Shown here piece after piece: positions 10,206-21,492 of a stretch of DNA of 62,751 nucleotides. The notes under the pieces are model-generated. The model had not been told where the DNA came from. It worked only from the letters and a program-made list of their open reading frames with translations, and did not search any database. Position 1 is the stretch's first letter. Each line of letters starts with the position of its first letter. Source of the stretch: an uncultured Gilliamella sp. (GTDB lineage: Bacteria; Pseudomonadota; Gammaproteobacteria; Enterobacterales; Orbaceae); assembly GCA_946481345.1 (NCBI GenBank), contig CAMLMY010000011.1:1-62751 (forward strand), in the 5' to 3' direction. The position numbers and the translations under genes were made by a program.

Positions 10206-10817
10206 ATGAAATTAGATACGATTGATCAAAAAGCAAGTTATGCTATAGGATTACAAATTGGGCAACAACTAAAAGACTCAGGTCTAAATAATTTAGATCT
10301 AAATGCATTAAAATTTGCAATGGAAGATGTATTATCAGGTAATCAACCTGCACTCCCTTTGCAAGAATTACATGATGCATTACGCCACGTACATGAACAA
10401 GCAACCAAAGAAAAGGCTAAACAGGCCGAAAAAATTGCACAAGAAGGCAAAGATTTTCTTGCAGAAAATCTAAAAAAAGATGGCATTAAATCGACCGAAT
10501 CTGGTTTACAGTATGAGATCATTACTGTTGGTGAAGGAGTACTACCAAAAGCAACTGATCGCGTACAAGTTCATTATACCGGTCAATTAATTGATGGCAC
10601 TGTATTTGACAGTTCTGTTGAACGTGGTCAACCAGCTGAGTTTCCTGTTAATGGTGTGATACCTGGCTGGGTTGAAGCTTTACAACTTATGCCTGAAGGT
10701 TCTAAATGGCGTTTATATATTCCTCAAGAATTGGCTTATGGAGCACAAGGTGCTGGCGCATCAATCCCACCTTATAGTGCATTAATTTTTGATGTTGAAT
10801 TATTGAAAGTTTTATAA
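10206..10817 (+). CDS. fklB: FKBP-type peptidyl-prolyl isomerase FklB
   Basis: A 203-residue protein close in length to E. coli FklB (206). The N-terminal half is the helical dimerisation domain (residues 1-90). The C-terminal half is an FKBP domain with [20 protein letters not shown] and [13 protein letters not shown]. There is no signal peptide, which argues for cytoplasmic FklB over periplasmic FkpA. AAAGGTAAAAA precedes ATG 10206. The gene is alone, ending at a strong terminator. It probably catalyses proline cis-trans isomerisation during folding. Confidence 0.9.
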   Translation: MKLDTIDQKASYAIGLQIGQQLKDSGLNNLDLNALKFAMEDVLSGNQPALPLQELHDALRHVHEQATKEKAKQAEKIAQEGKDFLAENLKKDGIKSTESGLQYEIITVGEGVLPKATDRVQVHYTGQLIDGTVFDSSVERGQPAEFPVNGVIPGWVEALQLMPEGSKWRLYIPQELAYGAQGAGASIPPYSALIFDVELLKVL

Positions 10818-10821
10818 GTAA

Positions 10822-10848
10822 AAATGGACGCGAAAGCGTCCATTTACA
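10822..10848. terminator. Rho-independent terminator
   Basis: Perfect ten-base stem AAATGGACGC / GCGTCCATTT (10822-10831 with 10836-10845) closed by a GAAA tetraloop. It sits between the convergent fklB and MFS genes and probably serves both. Confidence 0.9.
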
Positions 10849-10850
10849 TT

Positions 10851-12050
10851 TTAATTATGATTTGTTTTTGGTAAAAAATAAGAGTTAAATGCAGCGATAA
10901 ACAATAAAATACTTGCTATACCAAAAGCAACAAGATGAGTATGTAGGTTATCATAAGCCCAACCGCCTAACCATGAACCAATCATAGCTCCGATTTGATG
11001 ACCTAAATAAGTTAATCCAGAAAGTAATCCTACAATTTTTACGCCATAAATATCTGCGGTAATCGCCCCTGAAGTGGACAAAGCACCAGCCCAAACTAAT
11101 CCTCCTAACATTGCAATAGTAAATAGTTGCCATTCATTTGATGCTAAAACCAAAGCAATAAAACCGATGCCTCTAACTAAATAAACCATCACTAAAATAT
11201 TTTTTCTTTGGACAATATCTGAAAGATACCCTAGTGCTAATGTACTAAAAATGGCGACAAAACCAATCATTCCAATTGCATTAGAACTTACCATTGCATT
11301 AAATCCATGGTCAATGAGCATTGGAACACCATGTGTTCCTAATAAATTCATACTAAAACCACAAGTAAAAAGACCAAAACTAAGCTGCCAAAATGGTATA
11401 GTTTTTAATACTTCGCTAAGTTTTATACTGGATTGTGGTTCTCGTGCAGTATCTTGATTAAACTCAATGATATCTTTGTGATGATCTTTCATTATGATAA
11501 GTGCAACTGGCACGGCTATAATCATAAAAAGAATAGAAAAACCAACTAAAGTAGTTTGCCAACCATATATAGGAATGAAAAAAGCAAACACTGGTAGCAT
11601 TACCGCTATTCCAGCCATACTTCCTGATGATAAGATAAATAAGGCTAATCCTCTATGTTTGTAAAACCACTTTGTCACAATAGGTGTAAAACTGACTGAA
11701 CCAACAAACGATGTACCAAATGACAATGCAATGCCAAATGAAAAAAGAAAATTCCAATAATCACGAGACATCGCCGACCAAATCGTTGAAAGTATAATTA
11801 TCAGGGTACCAAGCAATAGCACAAAGCGAGTACCATATTTACCAACCAAATAACCAGCTATTGGCATAGCAATACCAGAAAATAGCATACCAATAGCGAT
11901 AACACTAGAAAGAACACTGCGGCTAAAACCAAGATCGTTAGCTATAGGAAAGAAAAATACGCCCATGCTCATTCTAAGTCCGCTCGAAAGCAATGTTAAA
12001 ATTGACGCAGCAACGACAATATTCCAACCAAAATACCATGAAAAACGCAT
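10851..12050 (-). CDS. MFS transporter
   Basis: A protein of about 399 residues with twelve predicted membrane segments in two six-helix halves joined by a hydrophilic loop near residues 195-220. The loop after helix 2 reads GYLVGKYGTRFVLLLG, the MFS motif A region. The general look is that of a monocarboxylate or oxalate:formate-type porter, but no substrate can be assigned. The start is taken at the second ATG (12050), because GGAA lies only one base before the ATG at 12056 and six before the second. No operon partner. Confidence 0.8.
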   Translation of the reverse strand: MRFSWYFGWNIVVAASILTLLSSGLRMSMGVFFFPIANDLGFSRSVLSSVIAIGMLFSGIAMPIAGYLVGKYGTRFVLLLGTLIIILSTIWSAMSRDYWNFLFSFGIALSFGTSFVGSVSFTPIVTKWFYKHRGLALFILSSGSMAGIAVMLPVFAFFIPIYGWQTTLVGFSILFMIIAVPVALIIMKDHHKDIIEFNQDTAREPQSSIKLSEVLKTIPFWQLSFGLFTCGFSMNLLGTHGVPMLIDHGFNAMVSSNAIGMIGFVAIFSTLALGYLSDIVQRKNILVMVYLVRGIGFIALVLASNEWQLFTIAMLGGLVWAGALSTSGAITADIYGVKIVGLLSGLTYLGHQIGAMIGSWLGGWAYDNLHTHLVAFGIASILLFIAAFNSYFLPKTNHN

Positions 12051-12093
12051 ACCCATTTCCGAAGATTTTTTATAGATAATTTACCAACTGTAA

Positions 12094-13535
<1,442 letters not shown>

Positions 13536-13642
13536 AGTATTTTTTTATAGTTTAATAAAAAATTGCCTGCTTATTCTTTTTAGTCAGGAAAATTGCTAAA
13601 ATCTAGTTTGATTTATTTAAAAAGTTATTTTGAGCACAATTA

Positions 13643-14182
13643 ATGAAAAAACACACATTAGAAATGATGATATCCGAAGAAGATATCAAAAAACGCGTAA
13701 TTGAGTTAGGTCTACAAATTAGTCAAGATTATAAAGATAGTCAAAACGAACTAGTTTTAGTTGGACTTTTACGAGGTTCATTTATTTTTATGGCCGATTT
13801 AAGTCGAGCAATCACCGTTGGTCATGAAGTCGATTTTATGACGGCATCAAGTTATGGCAATGCGGTTATTAGTAATCGTGATGTCAAAATTTTAAAGGAT
13901 TTGGATGAAGATATCCGCGATAAAGATGTATTAATTGTTGAAGATATTATTGATACAGGTAATACACTAAGTAAAGTGATGGCAATCTTAAAATTACGTC
14001 ACCCACGTAGCATTGAAATTTGTACTTTACTTGACAAACCGTCACGTCGAGAAGTAAATGTACCAGTGAAATACATCGGCTTTTCTATTCCAGATGAGTT
14101 TGTAGTTGGTTATGGTATTGACTATGCTCAGCACTATCGTCACTTACCTTATATTGGTCATGTAACATTACTTGACTCTTAA
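13643..14182 (+). CDS. hpt: hypoxanthine phosphoribosyltransferase
   Basis: A 179-residue purine salvage enzyme converting hypoxanthine (and guanine) plus PRPP to IMP/GMP. The PRPP loop is [28 protein letters not shown] carries the non-proline cis peptide region. [22 protein letters not shown] is the family's C-terminal signature. Length agrees with E. coli Hpt (178). It stands 136 bases after tadA with no clear terminator between. Confidence 0.95.
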   Translation: MKKHTLEMMISEEDIKKRVIELGLQISQDYKDSQNELVLVGLLRGSFIFMADLSRAITVGHEVDFMTASSYGNAVISNRDVKILKDLDEDIRDKDVLIVEDIIDTGNTLSKVMAILKLRHPRSIEICTLLDKPSRREVNVPVKYIGFSIPDEFVVGYGIDYAQHYRHLPYIGHVTLLDS

Positions 14183-14226
14183 TTAAGGGGTTGTTTTAAA
14201 ATTTAAAAACATGCAAGCAAGAATAA

Positions 14227-14679
14227 ATGATCGAGTTAACAGATATTACAAATACAGTAAATTTACAATTTGATATCGTCGGTTATGAGTTCCCTGACAG
14301 CAAAGATGATTGGTGTTTGCTAAAAGTCATTGTCCAACAAAGTGGTAATCGGTTTGAAAAAACCGATCCTGCTTTAGAAATCGCTGATCTACACACACTA
14401 TACAATTGGTTTAATGATCTATCAAAAGGTCAATTACCAAGTAATGCTAAGTTATGGTTTACTGAGCCTTGCTTTTCACTTGCATTTATTTCTTACAAAA
14501 ATCAAAAAGTAACAATTTCAATTACACTTAGTTGTGAGCTTGAACCAGATTTTTGTCTTGATGTCCCTTATGAGTTACAAGAGAATTGGACAATCTTTTT
14601 TGAATTATCTAAATATAACTTAGCAATGATAGTAAAACATCTCAAACAATGGATTATAACGTTCCCTTATCGAACATGA
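14227..14679 (+). CDS. WapI-family immunity-like protein
   Basis: A 150-residue soluble protein without signal peptide. It has the alternating strand pattern and sequence feel (GYEFPDSKDDWCLLKVIVQQ, LWFTEPCFSLAF) of the WapI-type immunity proteins that protect against polymorphic CdiA/WapA toxins. I cannot verify the family without a search. No toxin gene lies nearby, so it would be an orphan immunity gene, or a domesticated relative. It is 44 bases after hpt and on the same strand. Confidence 0.45.
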   Translation: MIELTDITNTVNLQFDIVGYEFPDSKDDWCLLKVIVQQSGNRFEKTDPALEIADLHTLYNWFNDLSKGQLPSNAKLWFTEPCFSLAFISYKNQKVTISITLSCELEPDFCLDVPYELQENWTIFFELSKYNLAMIVKHLKQWIITFPYRT

Positions 14680-14810
14680 TATTTCATGAGAATTAACTTT
14701 ATTTTACAAAGCATATCATAGACGATGAAACGGCAAATATGTTAAATTTACATACAATAACAAACCCATAATAACTTCCTAAACAATTTCAAAAAATCAT
14801 CGAGGTGTTT

Positions 14811-16529
14811 GTGTCACGATTTTCCCGTTCATTATGTTTAGTTTTAATGATAACTACAGCATATTGTTATGCAGATATGCAGTTATCAATTAAAGGGTTA
14901 TCTGGGGAACTTGCTAATAATGTAAATGCCCGAGTTTCATTAATTGAACAGAGTAAAATCAATAATTCACCCAATTTTAAACGTTATTTTGAAAGCGAAG
15001 CACAAAAAGCCCTTCGAGCGTTAGGATATTATTCTCCTAGTTTTGAATATTTTGAACAAGATCCTAAAGTATTAACTGTTAAAATTTCACCCGGCGAACC
15101 AATATTAATTGAACAACTTAACATAAATATTACGGGTGAAGGTGAACAAGATAAAGATTTTAGTGAGTTACTTGAACATGACTTGCCTAAAAAAGGCGAT
15201 ATTTTAAATCATGGTAGTTACGAATCATTTAAAAAAGCATTACTTAATTTATCTTTAGAAAAAGGATATTTTGATGCTAATATGTCTAAGCATCAGTTAG
15301 CCGTATCAAATTATGAACACCAAGCTTATTGGAACATTGATTTTAATACCGGTCAACGTTACAAATTTGGTAAAGTTAGTTTCCCCAATGTAAAAATCCG
15401 TAAAGACTATTTGGCTAATCTAGTACCATTTAAAGAAGGTGAAAAATATACGGCTGAACAGCTATCTGTATTAAACAGGCGTCTTAATTCAACTAATTGG
15501 TTTAATTCTGTTCTTGTTACGCCAGACTTTCCTCATCTAAGTGAGGATAAAACCCTCCCTATTGAAGTGACAACTTCACCACGTAAAAGAAATAGTATGG
15601 ACCTAGGGTTAGGATACTCAACGGATAATGGCGTACATGGTAAGATCGGCTGGAGTAAACCTTGGATTAATAGTCGAGGGCAAAGTTTTCAAAGTAATTT
15701 ATCTCTATCATCACCTGAACAAATGATAACCATGAGTTATAAAATACCTCTAAAACAATCACCTTTAGAACAGTATTACACTATCCAAGGTGGTTATAAA
15801 AAAATCGACAATAATGACACCTATTCTCGTTCTTATACTTTTGGAGCATTACGCAATTGGGATCGCTTTGAAGGATGGCAAACAGCATTGGGGCTAAATA
15901 TGCTACGGGATGATTTTACCCAAGGGGACTCAAGTTATAAAACATTCTTATACTATCCCTCGCTTAGTCTTTCACGCATCCGTAATGACGATAATATATT
16001 ACCTATGTGGGGCGATTCCCAACGTTATTCAGTTGAAGCCGCAGCAGAATCATTAGGTTCTGATATTAATTTAGTTCGTTTCCAAGCACAACAAACTTGG
16101 ATTCGTTCATTAAAAGAATCTCATCGATTTATTGTTAGGGGGAATTTTGGGATAATTCAAGCGAGTAATTTTGATAAAGTACCGCCTTCTTTCAGATTCT
16201 TTGCTGGTGGTGATCGAAGTATTCGTGGTTACAGTTACCAATCAATTTCGCCAGAGGATAAAAAAGGGAAACTTAAAGGTGCTTCTAAACTCATCACGGG
16301 TTCGGCTGAATATCAATATAATTTATCTGGCCCATGGTGGGGAGCAGTATTTGTTGATAGTGGCGAAGCCATAGATAAAGTTGATAAAGCTAAATTTTAT
16401 ACTGGTAGTGGATTTGGAATTAGATGGTCATCCCCTGTTGGCCCAATAAAATTGGATCTAGCAACCCCTTTAAACAAAAAAGATAAAGGCTCTGTTCACC
16501 TATATATTGGTTTAGGAAGCGAATTATAA
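14811..16529 (+). CDS. tamA: translocation and assembly module subunit TamA
   Basis: About 572 residues (E. coli TamA 577), an Omp85-family outer-membrane protein. A signal peptide ends near CYA at residue 21. Three POTRA domains cover roughly residues 25-260. The C-terminal half is a 16-strand barrel with the Omp85 motif FFAGGDRSIRGY and a closing strand VHLYIGLGSEL. GTG 14811 is the preferred start, five bases after GAGG (14802-14805); GTG 14805 overlaps that site. It is followed one base later by tamB, its periplasm-spanning partner. Confidence 0.93.
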   Translation: MSRFSRSLCLVLMITTAYCYADMQLSIKGLSGELANNVNARVSLIEQSKINNSPNFKRYFESEAQKALRALGYYSPSFEYFEQDPKVLTVKISPGEPILIEQLNINITGEGEQDKDFSELLEHDLPKKGDILNHGSYESFKKALLNLSLEKGYFDANMSKHQLAVSNYEHQAYWNIDFNTGQRYKFGKVSFPNVKIRKDYLANLVPFKEGEKYTAEQLSVLNRRLNSTNWFNSVLVTPDFPHLSEDKTLPIEVTTSPRKRNSMDLGLGYSTDNGVHGKIGWSKPWINSRGQSFQSNLSLSSPEQMITMSYKIPLKQSPLEQYYTIQGGYKKIDNNDTYSRSYTFGALRNWDRFEGWQTALGLNMLRDDFTQGDSSYKTFLYYPSLSLSRIRNDDNILPMWGDSQRYSVEAAAESLGSDINLVRFQAQQTWIRSLKESHRFIVRGNFGIIQASNFDKVPPSFRFFAGGDRSIRGYSYQSISPEDKKGKLKGASKLITGSAEYQYNLSGPWWGAVFVDSGEAIDKVDKAKFYTGSGFGIRWSSPVGPIKLDLATPLNKKDKGSVHLYIGLGSEL

Positions 16530-16530
16530 A

Positions 16531-19500
16531 ATGTCTGAAAATGCTAATCATGACGCAATTGCTGAAAACTCAAAATCAAAAGGAAAATGGAAAAAGCGCA
16601 GTATTGTCATACTGTCTATTTTCATCTTTCTAATTACATTTATCATTATGGTGATTTATACCAGTTTAGGTGTAAAACTCACCATGTTTGCATTAAATAA
16701 ATATCTGCCAGAACTAAAAATTCAACAAGTTGAAGGATCGTTTCATAATTTACATATACAAGGACTTTCATTAGATTTAACTGGAGTCCATGTAAGCGTT
16801 CAAGATGCTTCTCTAGAGTTATCTGGTTCATGTTTAATACAGACCAAGATCTGTCTGAAAAACTTTGATGCAGATGGAGTAAACGTTCAGATTGATACCA
16901 AACAATTCGAATCTTCAGAAGATGATACTAAAGCAGATACAACAGAAGATGAAGAACGTTTTATTATTAAAACACCATTACCGATTGAATTAAATGCTAC
17001 ACAGCTTAACAAGGTCAAAGTGAACGTTGATGATATGCAATTCGGTATGTCAAGTTTTACTGGTAAAGCGATATGGGTTAATGAAAAAATTTACGTATAC
17101 CCGGCTGTTGCCATGGATTTAAGTGCAATTTTTCCTGATAACACATCATCTCAAGGACAAAAAACAGAAAATAATTTACCTATTAATGAACAGATTAATC
17201 AATTATTTAATGAACCACTGATTAATTCTTTACCTCAAGTAAGTATTCCATTAGATATCAATGTGAGTAATCTAAGCGGAAATAATTGGTTATTACATAT
17301 CGGAGGGGAAGATTTTCGATTTAATCAAGTTACCATTGAAACGGATATGATAAATAATCATATTATGGTAAAACAAGTTGATACCAATATACAGACGCCT
17401 TATCTAAATGGACATGCATCAGTTAATGGTGAGATCACACTTGGTGATGATTGGCCACTCGTTGCATTTATTAAAGCTGATACAAAAGAAAACCATTTAG
17501 AGGGACAATTTTCTGGTAAATTATTAGGTAAATTAACAACTCATACATCTGTTACAGGGTTAAATAAACTTAATATCGATGGTCATATCAATTTTATCGA
17601 AAAATATTTACCTGTTATGGCCAAATTAAATGGTAAACATATTCAATGGCCTCTTGAGGGCGTAGCTCAATATCAACTTAATGATTTTGATCTCGCTATT
17701 GATGGCAATGTAGAACAATATAATTTATCAACCAAAGGGTCTGTAACAGGTGAAAATTTACCAGCAACAATATTTGACATTGCTGGTAACGGTACCAACC
17801 AAGGAGCAACCTTTAAACGTGGAATCATCAAGTTACCCCAAGGTGAGATTGCTGCATCAGGAAATGTGAATTGGCAAAATTCACTGCAATGGAATACCAA
17901 TGTGAAACTTAATCAAGTTGACCTAACAAAAGAGATACCTGAATACCCTATAAAATTAAATGGTCAACTCAATACAACGGGTAAATTAGCCGGTGAAACT
18001 TGGCAATTCAATGTTACCGATTTAGATTTAATAGGTAAAATCAAACACGCTGATTTTTCGGCTAACGGTAATTTACAAGTTGATTCTAAACGTAATTTAT
18101 CCGCTAATGATCTAGCAATAATCTGGGATAAAAACCGAATAAATGTAGATGGTTCAACGGAAAAAGGAAATTTGAATGCAAAGCTTAATCTAGCATCTTT
18201 AGCATTATTGGTCGATGAAATGCAAGGATCAATTTTTGGTAACATCAAAATGGCAGGAACGAAATCAAATCCTATTATTGATACAAATTTAACTGTAGAT
18301 GCTTTAAAGATGCCAAATATCTCAATATCTAAAGCAAATTTATCCGGTAAAATGCATTATCAAGACCAATTAAACTTACAACTAAAACTCATTGGACAGA
18401 ATATTGAGATTTCCAACCAAGTAATTAAAAAAGCAGACATTGATCTTGTTGGTAATGAAAGTAAGCATACTTTAAGTATTGATCTTGACGGTAATCCTGC
18501 ATCTTTAAAAACATCATTAACGGGGAAAATTGATAAAGACCATACTAAATGGAGCGGCAATATATCTAATGCACTATTAAGTTTAGGGAATAATAACCAT
18601 TGGTCATTAACTCAACCTTTAACTTTAACTTATGATTTAAATCAACAAATCCCTACTATTGGAGCCCATTGTTGGCACAATAGCTCTTCAAGCATCTGCT
18701 TAGAAAAACCATTATCACCTATACCGAATACTCAATCCACAATAACCCTGAAAGATATTGATTTAGCTAGACTACCTATACCTAATGATGGCGAGACAAA
18801 ACTTGCAGGTAGCATAAACGGTAAAGCAGAAATTAAATTTAGCAATAACAGCAAAACGCCTGCTATTAAAGCCAATCTAACCAGTAATAAAGTTTTTGTT
18901 CAGCAAATGATAGTAAATCAAGCCTTACCTATTCCATTTGATTTATTTAATATTAATGTAGAATTTAATGAACAACAGGCTAAATTAGATTGGCATTTTA
19001 GTCTAAAAGAGTTAGGAAAAATTAATGGAGATCTACTTATTACTGATCCAAACAATCAGAAAAAATTAAGTGGTCAGTTAATAATCGATAATTTGGCTTT
19101 GGCAATCCTTAACCCACTGTTAGATAAAAATGAATATACTAAAGGCGCTATTAATGGAGCGGTTAAATTTTCCGGTTCATTAATGGATCCTTATCTAACG
19201 GGCAATATCAATCTTAAACAAAGTGAAATAAAAACTAATCAATTACCTATCGACATTAAATCAGCAACGCTTGATATAAAATTGAATGGTAAATCTTCAA
19301 CCTTACATGGGATTCTAACGACTCAATCAGGTAATGTTGATATTAACGGTAATGCAAGCTGGCAAAATTTAGATAAATGGCAGGCTAATTTAACGGTCAA
19401 TGGTGCAGCAATGCAGGTATCGGTTCCACCAATGATTGTAATGAGCATTGTCCCTGATATCAAAATTAACGCAACTCAAGATGAGTTAACTCTATTAGGA

Positions 19501-20340
19501 AAAGTTAACATACCTAAAGGTAAGATTACTGTTGATTCACTGCCAGAATCAAGTGTCGATGTTTCACCTGATGAAGTGATGCTTGATAGAAATGGAAATC
19601 AAATAGAACCACAAAAATTTGGTATGAAAATCAATAGTCATCTTGAAATTAATATTGGGAATGATGTTTCTGTTGATGCATTTGGTTTAAAAGCTAAACT
19701 AAAAGGACATTTAGTTGCCACTCAGACGAATAAAGGTTTAGATCTGCATGGTGAAGTATTAATTCCTAGTGGACGGTTTAATGCGTATGGTCAAGACTTA
19801 GTTATTCGCAAAGGAGTGATTACTTTTTCCGGACCAAGCGATCGCGCTATACTTGATGTTGAAGCAATACGTAATCCAGATTCAATGGATAAAAGTAATA
19901 TTACCGCAGGAATTCGGGTAACTGGCTCATCGGAAGATCCAAAAATAGACATCTTCTCAGACCCTGCAATGTCGCAGCAAGAAGCATTATCTTACCTAAT
20001 CCGTGGACAAGGTCTTGATAACTCAGATCAGAGTGAAAACGACATGATGACAGCATTATTAGTCGGAATTGGTACCTCCAAAACAGGGAAATACATTGGT
20101 GATATCGGTAATATGTTTGGGATAAAAAACCTTACTTTAGATACTCAAGGTGCTGGTGACAGTTCAAAAGTGGTCGTGAGTGGCTATATTTTACCGCATC
20201 TACAACTTAAATATGGAGTCGGTATTTTCGATTCTTTGGCAACTTTTACATTACGCTATAGACTTATGCCAAGTCTCTATTTAGAAGCGACTTCAGGTTT
20301 AGCTCAAGCACTAGATGTAATTTATCAATTTGAGTTTTAA
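16531..20340 (+). CDS. tamB: translocation and assembly module subunit TamB
   Basis: 1269 residues (E. coli TamB 1259). A cytoplasmic tail is followed by a single N-terminal membrane anchor (about residues 24-46). A very long repetitive beta-rich region then forms the hydrophobic groove of AsmA/TamB-like lipid transfer proteins. The C-terminal DUF490 region ends in LYLEATSGLAQALDVIYQFEF, the terminal phenylalanine being typical for contact with TamA. It works with TamA in outer-membrane protein insertion and, with relatives, in phospholipid transport to the outer membrane. It starts one base after the tamA stop. Confidence 0.95.
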   Translation: MSENANHDAIAENSKSKGKWKKRSIVILSIFIFLITFIIMVIYTSLGVKLTMFALNKYLPELKIQQVEGSFHNLHIQGLSLDLTGVHVSVQDASLELSGSCLIQTKICLKNFDADGVNVQIDTKQFESSEDDTKADTTEDEERFIIKTPLPIELNATQLNKVKVNVDDMQFGMSSFTGKAIWVNEKIYVYPAVAMDLSAIFPDNTSSQGQKTENNLPINEQINQLFNEPLINSLPQVSIPLDINVSNLSGNNWLLHIGGEDFRFNQVTIETDMINNHIMVKQVDTNIQTPYLNGHASVNGEITLGDDWPLVAFIKADTKENHLEGQFSGKLLGKLTTHTSVTGLNKLNIDGHINFIEKYLPVMAKLNGKHIQWPLEGVAQYQLNDFDLAIDGNVEQYNLSTKGSVTGENLPATIFDIAGNGTNQGATFKRGIIKLPQGEIAASGNVNWQNSLQWNTNVKLNQVDLTKEIPEYPIKLNGQLNTTGKLAGETWQFNVTDLDLIGKIKHADFSANGNLQVDSKRNLSANDLAIIWDKNRINVDGSTEKGNLNAKLNLASLALLVDEMQGSIFGNIKMAGTKSNPIIDTNLTVDALKMPNISISKANLSGKMHYQDQLNLQLKLIGQNIEISNQVIKKADIDLVGNESKHTLSIDLDGNPASLKTSLTGKIDKDHTKWSGNISNALLSLGNNNHWSLTQPLTLTYDLNQQIPTIGAHCWHNSSSSICLEKPLSPIPNTQSTITLKDIDLARLPIPNDGETKLAGSINGKAEIKFSNNSKTPAIKANLTSNKVFVQQMIVNQALPIPFDLFNINVEFNEQQAKLDWHFSLKELGKINGDLLITDPNNQKKLSGQLIIDNLALAILNPLLDKNEYTKGAINGAVKFSGSLMDPYLTGNINLKQSEIKTNQLPIDIKSATLDIKLNGKSSTLHGILTTQSGNVDINGNASWQNLDKWQANLTVNGAAMQVSVPPMIVMSIVPDIKINATQDELTLLGKVNIPKGKITVDSLPESSVDVSPDEVMLDRNGNQIEPQKFGMKINSHLEINIGNDVSVDAFGLKAKLKGHLVATQTNKGLDLHGEVLIPSGRFNAYGQDLVIRKGVITFSGPSDRAILDVEAIRNPDSMDKSNITAGIRVTGSSEDPKIDIFSDPAMSQQEALSYLIRGQGLDNSDQSENDMMTALLVGIGTSKTGKYIGDIGNMFGIKNLTLDTQGAGDSSKVVVSGYILPHLQLKYGVGIFDSLATFTLRYRLMPSLYLEATSGLAQALDVIYQFEF

Positions 20341-20500
20341 ATTTACTAATCAAAGTTAATGTAAACGATAAAATTTATGGATATGGATGGATTTGAAAAT
20401 AATGCATCTAAATGTTAAAAAATAAGGCAAAGGTTAGATTGATTAGTTTTTTATCTAAATTAAAATAGCCCTGAAAAGCTAATTTAACATTCATAATTAG

Positions 20501-20532
20501 TTAAACCCCATTTTAGAATGGGGTTTAAATTT
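20501..20532 (+). terminator. Rho-independent terminator after tamB
   Basis: Ten-base stem TTAAACCCCA / TGGGGTTTAA (20501-20510 with 20519-20528), loop TTTTAGAA, then ATTTTT. It also faces the remnant on the minus strand. Confidence 0.85.
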
Positions 20533-20684
20533 TTAAGTATTCATAATTTTTTCCAGAAAAGGAATATACCCCATTCTCTGATTACGATGAGCATCTCTAG
20601 CTTAACTACAATGTTCCGATTCAAGAATCGTACTTTCTAATTGAGATTTTTCACTCCATTTTATGTTTTGTGGAAGAAACAAGA
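20533..20684 (-). pseudogene. unidentified remnant downstream of mnmD
   Basis: On the minus strand, one frame shifted relative to mnmD runs from just after its stop to 20533, interrupted by a single TAA. It contains NIKWSEKSQLEST and, after the stop, ARDAHRNQRMGYIPFLEKIM, ending immediately before the terminator. The sequence looks protein-like, but I do not recognise it as the oxidase half of MnmC or anything else. Confidence 0.3.
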
Positions 20685-21404
20685 TTATTCAGTCTTATTG
20701 CCGATTAACATTTCACGCTTTATACCAAATCCTTTATGTTTAAATACATTAAACCCAGCATTAAGCAGGTTACGACGTACAAACCCTGCAGCAGTAAAAG
20801 TTGCAAAAGTGCCCTTATGTGCCGTTAATGTATAACATTTTTTAAATAATGATTCTGACCACATATCAGGGTTTTTAGCTGGCGAAAATCCGTCAAAGAA
20901 CCAAGCATTAATCAATATATTTTGTTTTCTTAGAAAATCGGGGAAATAACTAACATCATCATAAAAAATGGACAACGAGACATTATCAAAATGGTAAATG
21001 CTTTGAATTTCACTGAAATTGGTCTGCAGTTGCGATGCTAAGTTTTGTAAATCTTTATCTTTGGTTAATACATTATGATGAATTTGCTTTAATTCATCTG
21101 ATGATAATGGAAATTTTTCAACACTAAAGAATTTAATTTTTTTAAGAACATGATTTGGATGTTGATCTCTAAAATGTAAAAATGTTTGCCATAAAATTAA
21201 AAAACTGAGACCTGAACCAAAACCGGTTTCGCCAACTATAAATGTCTCTTGCTCATGCTGTAAAAAACGTTGATATAAATCATTACTTTCAATAAACACG
21301 TAACGGGTTTCGTCAATTGCTCCTTCCGTATTAAAATACACATCATTAAAATAAGTTGAAATTGGGGTTTGATTTTCGTCCCAAGTAATCGTTGATTTAA
21401 GCAT
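20685..21404 (-). CDS. mnmD: tRNA 5-methylaminomethyl-2-thiouridine methyltransferase domain (MnmD / MnmC N-terminal half)
   Basis: About 239 residues. The protein aligns with the N-terminal methyltransferase half of E. coli MnmC: DVYFNTEGAIDETRYVF, the SAM loop GETGFGSGLSFL, the block WFFDGFSPAKNPDMW, and FTAAGFVRRNLLNAGF with GFGIKREML at the end. It stops exactly where the linker to the FAD oxidase half would begin. No oxidase domain follows in the 340 bases before tamB. It should methylate nm5(s2)U34 of tRNA but cannot convert cmnm5 to nm5. ATG 21404 is used because AGGA lies five bases before it; the ATG at 21410 overlaps that site. Confidence 0.85.
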   Translation of the reverse strand: MLKSTITWDENQTPISTYFNDVYFNTEGAIDETRYVFIESNDLYQRFLQHEQETFIVGETGFGSGLSFLILWQTFLHFRDQHPNHVLKKIKFFSVEKFPLSSDELKQIHHNVLTKDKDLQNLASQLQTNFSEIQSIYHFDNVSLSIFYDDVSYFPDFLRKQNILINAWFFDGFSPAKNPDMWSESLFKKCYTLTAHKGTFATFTAAGFVRRNLLNAGFNVFKHKGFGIKREMLIGNKTE

Positions 21405-21492
21405 AAACATCCTATAGACGCGTGATTTTTACAAACTGTATATTAACGTTGATTACGTATATAATACGCCAAGTTAACTTATGAGGTAAATT

